Part shown: positions 42,619-52,335 of the stretch, piece after piece
How the letters are laid out: every line of letters begins with the position of its first letter
Numbering within the stretch: the stretch's first letter is position 1
Source of the DNA: Bacillota bacterium
GTDB lineage: Bacteria; Bacillota; Clostridia; Peptostreptococcales; Anaerovoracaceae
DNA length: 64,000 nt
Assembly (NCBI GenBank): GCA_019420525.1
Contig: JAHZHA010000029.1
Span: 62,001-126,000, forward strand
Direction: 5' to 3'
Made by a program: the position numbers and the translations under genes
The notes under the pieces: generated by a model
What the model was told of the DNA's origin: nothing
The model's input: the letters and a program-made list of their open reading frames with translations, nothing else
Databases searched by the model: none

Positions 42619-42683
42619 AACACACGAAAACGGCCGCAAAACCCCGATTGTTTTTCCGGCCTTATTTTTCGTGTGTTTTTTTG
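42619..42683 (+). terminator. Terminator inside the invertible segment
   Basis: AACACACGAAAA pairs with TTTTTCGTGTGTT and an inner GGCCG/CGGCC stem is present. It is followed by seven or more Ts. In this orientation it blocks rightward readthrough into loaP. Confidence 0.85.
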
Positions 42684-42757
42684 TTTTTTGTAGTAGTACA
42701 GGCCGAAAATTTCCTTCAGAAAAGCTTTTTTATAAATTTTTAACTCTATGCAAATTG

Positions 42758-42772
42758 ACAAAACATTTATTT
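42758..42772 (-). repeat. Right 15-bp inverted repeat of predicted invertible segment
   Basis: ACAAAACATTTATTT. Including two more bases it reads CAAAA-CATTTA-TTTTG (42759-42774), two 5-bp arms around a 6-bp core as in tyrosine recombinase crossover sites. Confidence 0.75.
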
Positions 42773-43103
42773 TGAAAATTGCCGTCGATTTACGATGAAA
42801 GACACGACAAACGAGTAAGTTATGTGCAGATACCGCCGGAGGTTTCGGGCTGCAGGCGGGCTGCGAGGGAAAACCGGGACGGAAGGCAGTCCTCGCGTTG
42901 AGACGCAGGATGCAGGCTGTGCCGGATATATGGGCTCGAAAAGAGGACGAAATCCGGGGAATGCTGGCCGTGGAATGGCGAAGCATACCCTTTTTTCCGC
43001 TTTTTCCGCGGGAGCGCGGCGGGAGCGGAGTCAGGAATAACGTGAACAGAGAACGAGCGAGAAAATCGTTCTGGCCGGGAACGGAGAAAGGGAGGTGTTT
43101 TCC
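42773..43103 (+). other. Leader region between the switch and loaP
   Basis: No gene is supported. No good promoter is seen on the plus strand. A GC-rich hairpin region around 42990-43030 (CCGC and GCGG arms) could be a LoaP recognition RNA element, unproven. Confidence 0.4.
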
Positions 43104-43781
43104 TTGTGGTATATGATTCAGACGGAGGAAGGCCGGGAGCAGCAGCTGATCGACGCGGTGCGCAGCAGGGCGGGCGAAGAGGCAGGAAGCCGTCTTTTCT
43201 GTCTGCGCAGGGAAGCTGTGTGGAGGCGCGAAGGCAGGTGCATCACGCATGTGGAGACGCTGTTTCCCGGCTGCATTTTTATAGAAGACGACGGCGAAAA
43301 GAATTTTCTGAAGCGACTGGAAGATTCTTTCCGGCAGGCGGGGATCGTCTGTCCGGAGGGGTCGGAGGAGATGTGTATTCTGGACGGCGCCGCCGGCGGC
43401 GGTTCTGCGGGAAAATCCGGAGAGCCGGTTTTCGATGACGCGCGTCCCAGAGGAGAGTCTTTCGTAGCGGAATCGCCGGGTGAAAGGCTTCCTGTGCATC
43501 CGATCCGGGAAGAGGACCGGCGGATTCTGGAACAGCTGCTGGACGGGGACGGTGAAAGGATCGTCCGTCTGTCGCCGGTGGAGCTGGACGAGAAGGACGA
43601 GGAAAAACGGATTATCAGTTGCGGCGGAGCGCTGCGGCATTATCAGCAGGATATCGTGAAAAAACGGATCCGGCTGCGCTACGTGATCGTGCGGCTGCCG
43701 TTTCAGGGAGGCCTGCGGGACATTCTGCTGGGCATCCGGCTGAAAGGGGACGACGAGGTGCCGGCGGCGGGACTGGCGTAG
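43104..43781 (+). CDS. loaP: LoaP/RfaH-type NusG-family antiterminator with an insertion
   Basis: 225 residues from TTG 43104 (MWYMIQTEEGREQQL), with GGGAGGTG 8 bases upstream. The NGN domain is recognised by WYMIQT and ETLFPGCIFIE. A KOW-like end (LRYVIVRLPFQGGLRDILLGIRL) closes it. About residues 90-150 form an acidic, Gly/Ser-rich section that makes the protein longer than the usual 170-180 residues. LoaP proteins let RNA polymerase pass terminators in long polysaccharide or antibiotic operons. An intrinsic terminator lies just after this gene, before the biosynthetic genes. Confidence 0.87.
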   Translation: MWYMIQTEEGREQQLIDAVRSRAGEEAGSRLFCLRREAVWRREGRCITHVETLFPGCIFIEDDGEKNFLKRLEDSFRQAGIVCPEGSEEMCILDGAAGGGSAGKSGEPVFDDARPRGESFVAESPGERLPVHPIREEDRRILEQLLDGDGERIVRLSPVELDEKDEEKRIISCGGALRHYQQDIVKKRIRLRYVIVRLPFQGGLRDILLGIRLKGDDEVPAAGLA

Positions 43782-43920
43782 GCCGTGCAGAAGCGGCTGC
43801 TGCAAAAAGGCCGGAGCGCGGAGCGGACGGAAAGAACGAAGAGCCGCGGGAAAGCGTAAAGAAAAAATCCGGAGACGGGTGATATCCCGGAGAAAATTGC
43901 AGAGAAGAGAAGGAAAGAGG

Positions 43921-43947
43921 AGAGCTTTCGGGAGAGGGCTCTTTTTT
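43921..43947 (+). terminator. Terminator between loaP and the polysaccharide genes
   Basis: AGAGC (43921-43925) and GCTCT (43938-43942) pair, extended by G-U pairs, followed by six Ts. It is a natural site for LoaP-dependent readthrough. Confidence 0.7.
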
Positions 43948-43987
43948 GTGTGGGAAAAATAAAGAAGAGGAGAGAAAGAGTAAGTTT

Positions 43988-45319
<1,332 letters not shown>

Positions 45320-45373
45320 GGCGATATTTAACAGGACATCTCATATGATCCAAACGGAAGGGAGAGTAGAAAG

Positions 45374-45976
45374 TTGAGAAAGATAAACTTATTCCTGAAA
45401 CGAATCATGGATATCCTGGGAAGTACTATCGGGTTAATCCTGCTAGCCATCCCTTTTCTTATCATCGCGGTTAAAATAAAAAGAGATTCCCCAGGACCGG
45501 TATTTTTCAAACAAGAACGGCTGGGAAAAGACGGAGTTTCTTTTTATATTATCAAGTTTCGGACAATGGTTGTAAACGCGGAACATATCGGAACCGGCCT
45601 GAAAGTAAAAGATGACACAGATGACCGAATTACAAGGACCGGTCATTTTTTGAGAAAGACGAGTCTCGATGAACTGCCTCAGCTGATTAATGTCTGGAAA
45701 GGGGATATGAGTCTGGTAGGGCCGCGTCCTCCGGTAACCTATCATCCATATGACGGGTTTGAAAATTACCCGGATGAAATGAAAAAAAGATTTGACATGC
45801 GCCCGGGAATGACAGGACTTGCGCAGGTTGAAGTACGGAATTCTGTCAGCTGGGATGAACGGATTGTCTATGATGTACGTTATGTGGAACAGTTCAGTAT
45901 AGTATTAGATATTCAATTATTGCTGAAGACAGTAAAGAAAGTTCTGAAGAGTGACAGTATCTATGCAAATCAATGA
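45374..45976 (+). CDS. Initiating phosphoglycosyltransferase (PglC/WcaJ small type)
   Basis: 200 residues, TTG start after AAGGGAGAG. One re-entrant membrane helix (residues 6-33), then KFRTM, TRTGHFLRKTSLDELPQLINVWKGDMSLVGPRP and PGMTGLAQV. It loads a sugar-1-phosphate on undecaprenyl phosphate at the inner membrane face, the first step of repeat-unit assembly. Together with the aminotransferase, a diamino sugar is a reasonable first sugar. Confidence 0.95.
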   Translation: MRKINLFLKRIMDILGSTIGLILLAIPFLIIAVKIKRDSPGPVFFKQERLGKDGVSFYIIKFRTMVVNAEHIGTGLKVKDDTDDRITRTGHFLRKTSLDELPQLINVWKGDMSLVGPRPPVTYHPYDGFENYPDEMKKRFDMRPGMTGLAQVEVRNSVSWDERIVYDVRYVEQFSIVLDIQLLLKTVKKVLKSDSIYANQ

Positions 45977-46011
45977 CTAAAGATAGATGAAAAAATATTG
46001 AGGAAAACATT

Positions 46012-46530
46012 ATGAATGGATTAAGAGGAGAAAAAGTTGTTCTGAGACCAATTATAAAAGAAGATCTGCCACTATTGAATAAATGGAAGAATGAAGAAAA
46101 TATATATAAGTATTTGGGCGGAGGATTTCTTCCGGTATCTATAGATATTCAGTCTCAATGGATGGAAAATTTGATGGATACCACAGGAAATAATAAAAGA
46201 TTCATAATCGAAACAATTGAAGAGAAACCGATCGGTATGATTGGATTATATACAATCAATTGGATTTGGCGAAATTGTGAATTGGGAATTTTAATTGGGG
46301 ATTTGTCTGAACAAGGAAAAGGTTATGCTTCAGATGCTTATAAAGTGATTGAAAGTTATGCATTAAACTACCTGAATTTGAGAAAAATTAAAGCTTTTGT
46401 GGTGAAAAACAATGATGAAGCAGTAGCAATGTATGAATGGTTAGGTTTTAGAAGAGCAGGAGAATTGTTGGAGGAACGATTTATTGAGGGAAAATATTAT
46501 TCTGTTTTAATCGTAGAAAAAATACTTTAA
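46012..46530 (+). CDS. GNAT N-acetyltransferase
   Basis: 172 residues of RimJ/SpeG-like GNAT fold: LRPIIKEDLPLLNKWKNEEN, the CoA loop GDLSEQGKGYASDAYKVI and FVVKNNDEAVAMYEWLGFRRAG. In this setting it may acetylate the 4-amino sugar made by the aminotransferase, as PseH-type GNATs do. The gene is AT-richer than the aminotransferase before it. Confidence 0.88.
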   Translation: MNGLRGEKVVLRPIIKEDLPLLNKWKNEENIYKYLGGGFLPVSIDIQSQWMENLMDTTGNNKRFIIETIEEKPIGMIGLYTINWIWRNCELGILIGDLSEQGKGYASDAYKVIESYALNYLNLRKIKAFVVKNNDEAVAMYEWLGFRRAGELLEERFIEGKYYSVLIVEKIL

Positions 46531-46593
46531 TTTGAAATAAAAGGAAAATTATTGTTCCTTGATTACTTAGTATAAAGGATAAGAGAGGGAGAT

Positions 46594-47880
46594 ATGTTTC
46601 AGGACTGGATTCGCAGAACAGGGTTTTGGACTTTAGACAGAGTAAAAGGCGGACAAATAAAAAAGAATTATCTGGACATAAAAAAACGAATGGAAAATAT
46701 GCAGGTGAATTCGGAAGCATTAGATGAACTTTTGAAATATGCTGTATCGACAACGCCTTTTTATGAAAATATCAGATCAGACGACATCAAATCTTTTCCG
46801 GTAATAACAAAGAATCTGTTAAAAGAAAAGTGGAATGATTTTCACTCTTCCGCATATAACGGCCCGGTCCATCTGATGTCTACGAGTGGTTCGACCGGAA
46901 CTCCTTTTACGATGGAATGGGATATGGGAAAAAGAAATCGTCAATTAGCTGAATTAATTTATTTCAATGAGTTGGCAGGGCAGAAACTGGGACAGCCATA
47001 TATCTATTTTCGTGTCTGGACCGATAAAAACAGAAAATCAAAGAAAGAACAGTGGATGCAAAATCTTTTTCCAATCGATATCCTTCATTTAGATGATCAG
47101 GTTCTGGAAGAAATCAGGCAAAGACTGAAAAGCAGGCCGTACATTAATTCTTGCCTAGCGTACGCTTCTACTTATGAGCATATAATCCGCTATTTAAGGT
47201 CTCAGGGAGATACACCGGAAATATTTCATGTGAAGTCTCTGATCAGCGGTTCGGAAGTTCTGGGAATGGAAATGAAAAAAATGATAAAAGAGACGATGGG
47301 ATGTCTGGTGGTAGATCGATATAGTAACGAAGAAAACGGATTTCTTGCGCAGACAGGAGATGTCTCTGAAGATTTTAAAGTTAATATAGCCAGCTTTTTT
47401 ATTGAAATTCTAAAACAGGATAGCGATGAGGATGCCGAGATCGGAGAAACAGGTCGTGTTGTTGTGACGGATTTGTACAGCAGAGCTGTTCCTATGATCC
47501 GCTATGATACGGGAGATTTAGCGGTAAAGGGTTCAGAAAAAGATGGATGGACAACGATGCTTAAATCGATTCAGGGACGTCGGGTTGATGTCATTTATGA
47601 TACTTCAGGGCGAAAATTGACCGCCCATACGTGGAGCGTATACATGTGGAAGTACGATAAGCTCAAACAATATCAGTTTATACAGGAAGGACAAAAAGAG
47701 TATTTATTGAAATTAAACGGGGCAGAAGGAATATATGATGACGAAGAAATTCAGGAGTACCTCAAAACTGTATTGGGGAATGATGCTGAAATTAAAATAG
47801 AGCATGTGACAGGGATTCCGGTACTCGCATCAGGAAAATTTAAAAAGACAGTGTGTCATTATCATCCGGAACTGCAGTGA
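46594..47880 (+). CDS. CapK/PaaK-like adenylate-forming enzyme
   Basis: 428 residues. P-loop STSGSTGTPF, DRYSNEENGFLA, YDTGDLAV (the ATP-binding Asp) and a short C-terminal domain. CapK homologues occur in capsule loci; relatives activate acids with ATP. It may activate a carboxylic acid or amino acid for attachment to the polysaccharide, together with the ATP-grasp protein next to it. Substrate unknown. Confidence 0.88.
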   Translation: MFQDWIRRTGFWTLDRVKGGQIKKNYLDIKKRMENMQVNSEALDELLKYAVSTTPFYENIRSDDIKSFPVITKNLLKEKWNDFHSSAYNGPVHLMSTSGSTGTPFTMEWDMGKRNRQLAELIYFNELAGQKLGQPYIYFRVWTDKNRKSKKEQWMQNLFPIDILHLDDQVLEEIRQRLKSRPYINSCLAYASTYEHIIRYLRSQGDTPEIFHVKSLISGSEVLGMEMKKMIKETMGCLVVDRYSNEENGFLAQTGDVSEDFKVNIASFFIEILKQDSDEDAEIGETGRVVVTDLYSRAVPMIRYDTGDLAVKGSEKDGWTTMLKSIQGRRVDVIYDTSGRKLTAHTWSVYMWKYDKLKQYQFIQEGQKEYLLKLNGAEGIYDDEEIQEYLKTVLGNDAEIKIEHVTGIPVLASGKFKKTVCHYHPELQ

Positions 47881-47932
47881 GAGTATAGCAACATGAAGGA
47901 GTCTCCTATTTGATAAAAAGGATTTCTATGAA

Positions 47933-48916
47933 ATGAAAGAGAATATATTAATTCTAAGTGCCGGAACGCGCAACAAAATCGTACAGTATTTCAAAAAAAC
48001 ACTGACAGATAAAAATGGTAATCGAACGGGCAATGTGATCGCTTCGGATATGTCGCTTCTGGCACCGGCACTGTATGAGGCCGATAAATATTATCAGGTT
48101 CCGAGAATTACAGATCCGGGCTACATAGAACAGATTCTGGAAATCTGTCAGAAAGAAAAAGTTAAAGGTGTATTGAGTCTGATCGATCCGGAACTCAGTC
48201 TTCTTGCAAAGAATGAAGAAAAGTTCAGAGCAACAGGAGTTGTCGTCATCGGATCTTCTTATGAGGTTTGTGAACGCTGTCTTGATAAATGGCAGATGTA
48301 TCTTTGGCTGAAGGAACACGGTTATCACTGTGCGAAGACATATATTGCTTTAGAAGAATTCGACAATGATATGAACGAAAAGCAGATATCTTTTCCCGTT
48401 TTTGTCAAACCTGCCAGAGGAAGCGCTTCGATTGCCATTTCCAAAGTGTATGACCGGGAGACATTGGAATTATTATTTCAGCATGCCGATACACCTCTTA
48501 TTATACAGGAGTTTCTTGACGGGCAGGAAATCGGGGCGGACTGTTACATTGATCTCATCTCTGGTAAAACCGTTTCAATGTTTACGAAGAAAAAATTGCT
48601 GATGCGCGCAGGTGAAACCGACAAAGCTGTCAGCTTCAAAGACGAGCGACTGTTTAAACTACTGGAAAAATTCATACAGGAATTTGGCTTCCGGGGACCG
48701 ATTGATATCGACATCTTCGATGTCGGTGGAACTTATTATATCTCAGAGGTAAATCCACGGTTTGGCGGAGGGTATCCTCATGCTTACGAGTGCGGAGCAG
48801 ATCATATGAAAATGATACGAAAGAATCTTGAGCATTTAGAGAATGAGAGTGCAATCGGAGAATATGAGGAAGATGTTTATATGATGAAATTTAATGAGGT
48901 ACAAATGAAAAGATAA
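47933..48916 (+). CDS. ATP-grasp enzyme
   Basis: 327 residues. N-terminal Rossmann-like part, then an ATP-grasp domain with FPVFVKPARGSASIAISKV, PLIIQEFLDGQEIGADCYID and ISEVNPRFGGGYPH (metal ligands). It resembles carbamoyl-phosphate-synthase-like ATP-grasp proteins that form amide bonds. Its stop overlaps the next start by one base. Within this operon it may couple an amino acid to a uronic acid of the repeat unit. Confidence 0.85.
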   Translation: MKENILILSAGTRNKIVQYFKKTLTDKNGNRTGNVIASDMSLLAPALYEADKYYQVPRITDPGYIEQILEICQKEKVKGVLSLIDPELSLLAKNEEKFRATGVVVIGSSYEVCERCLDKWQMYLWLKEHGYHCAKTYIALEEFDNDMNEKQISFPVFVKPARGSASIAISKVYDRETLELLFQHADTPLIIQEFLDGQEIGADCYIDLISGKTVSMFTKKKLLMRAGETDKAVSFKDERLFKLLEKFIQEFGFRGPIDIDIFDVGGTYYISEVNPRFGGGYPHAYECGADHMKMIRKNLEHLENESAIGEYEEDVYMMKFNEVQMKR

Positions 48917-50031
48917 TGAAAAAATTAATGGTTGTTTCAAGTACGACAGGATCTTTAATTGGTTTCCGGTTAAAGATGATGAAAAAATTTCAGGCATTAG
49001 GATATGATGTTACAGCAATTGGCAATCAAAAGAAGAATGATCTCTATAATATATTAAGAAAAGAAAATATCAAATATAAGGTGTTAGAAGTCAATCGCAC
49101 AGGTATGAATCCTTTTTCTGATTTAAAAACTTTAATTCAGTTAACAAAGATCTTAAAAAAAGAAAATCCTTACAAAGTTTTTTTATATAATCCCAAAACC
49201 GTCATTTATGGCTGTATCGCAGCGAAATTTAATAAGATTGAGGAAGTATATGCGTTAATAGCCGGATTGGGTTCTATTATTCGGGATGAGCCTATCACGT
49301 TAAAAAGAAAAATAGTTCGAAAGATCATGATGTCAGAGTATCGCATCGCTTTAAAATCTGCACGAAAAGTATTGTTTCAGAATAAAGATGATATGCAGAC
49401 TTTTATTGATCTTGGGTTAGTCAAAGATTCGAAATGTTGTATTGTGAACGGATCAGGTGTCGACCTTAAAGAATTTCCGGAAGAAAAATTACCGGATCAG
49501 CCGGCTTTTTTAATGGTAGGCAGGCTGCTGCGGGACAAAGGTATCGTAGAGTATCTGGAGGCCTGCAGAATAATGAAAGAAAAATATCCGTCATGCCGCT
49601 GTATGCTAGTCGGTCCTTTTGACACAAATCCGTCTGCAATAAGTGAACAAGATCTGGAGCCGTACATTAAAGATGGAGTTATTGAATATTTCGGATATCA
49701 GCAGGATGTAAGACCTTTTTTGAAACAGTGCAGTGTTTATGTGCTGCCATCTTATCACGAAGGAACGCCTCGTTCTGTTTTGGAAGCCATGTCGATGGGA
49801 CGGGCTGTTATTACAACGGACGCGCCGGGATGCAGAGAAACAGTAATCGACGGAGAAAATGGTTACCTTATTCCGGTAAAAAATGAAAAAGAACTTGCAG
49901 AAAAAATGGAAAGACTATTTAACGATGCAAGATTAGTTGAAGGAATGGGTAAGAAAAGCCGCCAGATCGCCGAAAAAAAATATGATGTCCATAAAGTAAA
50001 TCAATCTATCGTAGAAATTATGGAGTTGTAG
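48916..50031 (+). CDS. Glycosyltransferase family 4
   Basis: 371 residues, GT-B fold. TTGSLIGFRLKMMKKF at the start, NGSGVDLKEF in the middle and VYVLPSYHEGTPRSVLEAMSMGRAVITTDAPGCRETV (E-x7-E retaining motif) near the end. It resembles PglA-type transferases that add a hexosamine to a lipid-linked sugar. Cytoplasmic face of the membrane. Confidence 0.93.
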   Translation: MKKLMVVSSTTGSLIGFRLKMMKKFQALGYDVTAIGNQKKNDLYNILRKENIKYKVLEVNRTGMNPFSDLKTLIQLTKILKKENPYKVFLYNPKTVIYGCIAAKFNKIEEVYALIAGLGSIIRDEPITLKRKIVRKIMMSEYRIALKSARKVLFQNKDDMQTFIDLGLVKDSKCCIVNGSGVDLKEFPEEKLPDQPAFLMVGRLLRDKGIVEYLEACRIMKEKYPSCRCMLVGPFDTNPSAISEQDLEPYIKDGVIEYFGYQQDVRPFLKQCSVYVLPSYHEGTPRSVLEAMSMGRAVITTDAPGCRETVIDGENGYLIPVKNEKELAEKMERLFNDARLVEGMGKKSRQIAEKKYDVHKVNQSIVEIMEL

Positions 50032-50042
50032 AGGGTAAAAAT

Positions 50043-51356
50043 ATGAGTCTATATGAAGAAATTATTAATCATCAGGAAAAAATCGCCATGACCGGTCTCG
50101 GTTACGTGGGAATGCCGATTGCGGTAGCTTTTTCAAAGAAAGTCGATGTAATCGGTTTCGACATGAACGAGCACAAGATCAATCAGTACAAAAACGGCAT
50201 TGATCCTACACGGGAAGTGGGGGATGAAGCCGTGGCAGCCTGCAGCGTGGACTTTACCACAGATGAGGCGCGACTGCGGGAAGCAAAATTTCATATCGTA
50301 GCAGTTCCGACACCGGTGAACGCAGATCACACTCCGGATCTGACACCCATCGAAGGAGCAAGCAGAACCCTTGGCCGGAATCTGGCCAGGGGTTCTATTG
50401 TTGTGTTCGAATCTACCGTCTACCCGGGAGTGACCGAGGATGTCTGCGTGCCGATTCTGGAAGCGGAGAGCGGACTGAAATGCGGCGTTGATTTCAAAGT
50501 CGGCTATTCTCCGGAGAGAATCAATCCGGGGGACAAAGTTCATCGTCTGGAAAACATCGTAAAGATCGTATCCGGAATGGACGAAGAAACGCTGGAGGAA
50601 GTGGCGAAAGTCTATGAGCTGGTGGTGGAAGCCGGCGTCTACCGTGCGGAAAGCATCAAAGTTGCTGAGGCGGCCAAAGTCATTGAAAACAGCCAGAGAG
50701 ACATCAATATCGCCTTTATGAACGAACTGTCCATCATTTTCAATAAGATGGGAATCGATACGAGATCTGTCCTGAACGCGGCGGAGACAAAGTGGAACTT
50801 CCTGAAATTTTCTCCGGGTCTCGTGGGCGGACACTGCATCGGTGTGGATCCGTATTATCTGACTCATAAGGCGGAACTGATGGGATACCACAGTCAGATT
50901 ATCCTCAGCGGCCGCCGTATTAACGATGATATGGCCAAGTATGTGGCGGAAAATCTGGTGAAAAGCCTGATTGCAGCCGATACGCCGGTAAAGGGAGCCA
51001 GAGTGGCAGTTCTGGGATTCACTTTTAAGGAAAACTGTCCGGATCCGAGAAATACAAAAGTCATCGATATCGTGAAGGAACTTCAGGAATACGGAATCGA
51101 ACCGGTGGTGGCAGATCCCGTAGCCGATGTAAGAGAAGCTTATCTGGCATACGGTATCGAGTTTACCGATATCAAAGAGATTCGTGATATGGATGCGGTG
51201 ATTCTCGCGGTGGCGCACGAGGAATACAAATCTCTGACACAGGATGATTTTAAAAAGTTATACCGCACCGATGTCCGAAAAGTTCTCGTTGACGTCAAAG
51301 CGATTCTGGACCGCGGTGAATATGAAGCGGCAGGATATGTATACTGGAGGCTGTAA
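50043..51356 (+). CDS. UDP-N-acetylhexosamine 6-dehydrogenase (WbpO/TviB type)
   Basis: 437 residues. NAD site GLGYVGMPIA; catalytic Cys in GLVGGHCIGVDPYYL; Lys in VAEAAKVIENSQRDINIA; C-terminal Rossmann GFTFKENCPDPRNTK. It oxidises UDP-GlcNAc or UDP-GalNAc to the uronic acid. With the epimerase after it, UDP-GalNAcA is the likely product. GGGTAA site upstream. Confidence 0.94.
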   Translation: MSLYEEIINHQEKIAMTGLGYVGMPIAVAFSKKVDVIGFDMNEHKINQYKNGIDPTREVGDEAVAACSVDFTTDEARLREAKFHIVAVPTPVNADHTPDLTPIEGASRTLGRNLARGSIVVFESTVYPGVTEDVCVPILEAESGLKCGVDFKVGYSPERINPGDKVHRLENIVKIVSGMDEETLEEVAKVYELVVEAGVYRAESIKVAEAAKVIENSQRDINIAFMNELSIIFNKMGIDTRSVLNAAETKWNFLKFSPGLVGGHCIGVDPYYLTHKAELMGYHSQIILSGRRINDDMAKYVAENLVKSLIAADTPVKGARVAVLGFTFKENCPDPRNTKVIDIVKELQEYGIEPVVADPVADVREAYLAYGIEFTDIKEIRDMDAVILAVAHEEYKSLTQDDFKKLYRTDVRKVLVDVKAILDRGEYEAAGYVYWRL

Positions 51357-51360
51357 GAAA

Positions 51361-52335
51361 GTGGGATATCAGAATTTAACATTTGAGAAAGACAGCGTTT
51401 TTCTTGTGACGGGCGGAGCCGGATTCATCGGATCGAATCTGTGCGAAGCCCTTTTAAATATGGGTTATCAGGTCAGATCACTGGACGATCTTTCCACAGG
51501 TAAAGAAGCAAACATAAAGATATTTGCCGGCAATCCGAATTATACGTTTATCCGGGGTGATATCAAGGATTTCGATACCTGCATGAAAGCCTGCAAAGAC
51601 GTCGATTATGTGCTCCATCAGGCTGCCTGGGGGAGCGTTCCGCGCTCTATCGAGATGCCGCTTTTTTACTGCGCCAATAATATCCAGGGGACTCTCAACA
51701 TGATGGAAGCCGCACGGCAGAATGGAGTAAAGAAATTCGTCTACGCATCCAGTTCCTCTGTGTATGGCGATGAGCCGAATCTGCCGAAAAAAGAAGGAAT
51801 CGAAGGCAATCTCCTTTCTCCTTACGCGCTGACTAAAATGTGCGACGAAGAGTGGGGAAAGCAGTATACGATGCACTATGGTCTGCCGACGGTAGGACTG
51901 AGATATTTCAACGTATTCGGACGCAGACAGGATCCCGAGGGAGCCTATGCGGCAGTCATCCCGAAATTTATCAAGCAGATGCTGGCAGGAGAACGCCCGA
52001 CGATCAACGGAGACGGGAAACAATCCAGAGATTTTACTTATATTGAAAACGTCATAGAGGCAAATCTGAAAGCCTGTCTCGCTCCGGAAGAAGCAGACGG
52101 CGAAGCATTCAACATCGCTTACGGCGGAAGAGAATATCTGATCGACATCTATCATGACCTGACGAAAGCGCTGGGAGTGGAGATCGAGCCGATATTCGGC
52201 CCGGAACGTCCGGGAGATATCAAGCACAGCAACGCGGATATTTCCAAAGCGAAAAAGCTGCTGGGATACGATCCGGAGTGGAGCTTTGAGCGGGGAATAA
52301 AGGAAGCGATTGCGTGGTACAGGGAGAATTTATGA
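51361..52335 (+). CDS. UDP-N-acetylglucosamine 4-epimerase (WbpP/TviC type)
   Basis: 324 residues from GTG 51361, four bases after the dehydrogenase stop, with GGAGG about 11 bases upstream. SDR features: TGGAGFIGSNLCEALL, VDYVLHQAAWGSVPRS, ASSSSVYGD and YALTKMCDE (Tyr-x3-Lys). The combination with a WbpO-like dehydrogenase is that of GalNAcA-containing capsules such as Vi antigen. Confidence 0.93.
   Translation: MGYQNLTFEKDSVFLVTGGAGFIGSNLCEALLNMGYQVRSLDDLSTGKEANIKIFAGNPNYTFIRGDIKDFDTCMKACKDVDYVLHQAAWGSVPRSIEMPLFYCANNIQGTLNMMEAARQNGVKKFVYASSSSVYGDEPNLPKKEGIEGNLLSPYALTKMCDEEWGKQYTMHYGLPTVGLRYFNVFGRRQDPEGAYAAVIPKFIKQMLAGERPTINGDGKQSRDFTYIENVIEANLKACLAPEEADGEAFNIAYGGREYLIDIYHDLTKALGVEIEPIFGPERPGDIKHSNADISKAKKLLGYDPEWSFERGIKEAIAWYRENL

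Larger units (their letters stand above)
42516..42757. promoter_or_regulatory. Predicted invertible promoter segment
   Basis: 242 bases between perfect 15-bp inverted repeats. On the minus strand it holds TTGATA (42591-42586), 17 bases, TACACT (42568-42563) with an extended TGC, so the promoter points left, away from loaP and the polysaccharide genes. On the plus strand it holds a strong terminator pointing right. Inversion would face the promoter at loaP and turn the terminator away. The present state is read as OFF. Confidence 0.7.

Noticed and set aside
42822..43116. Short frames in the leader before loaP
   Set aside because: They lack ribosome binding sites and read as low-complexity Arg/Gly-rich peptides; an RNA leader is more likely.
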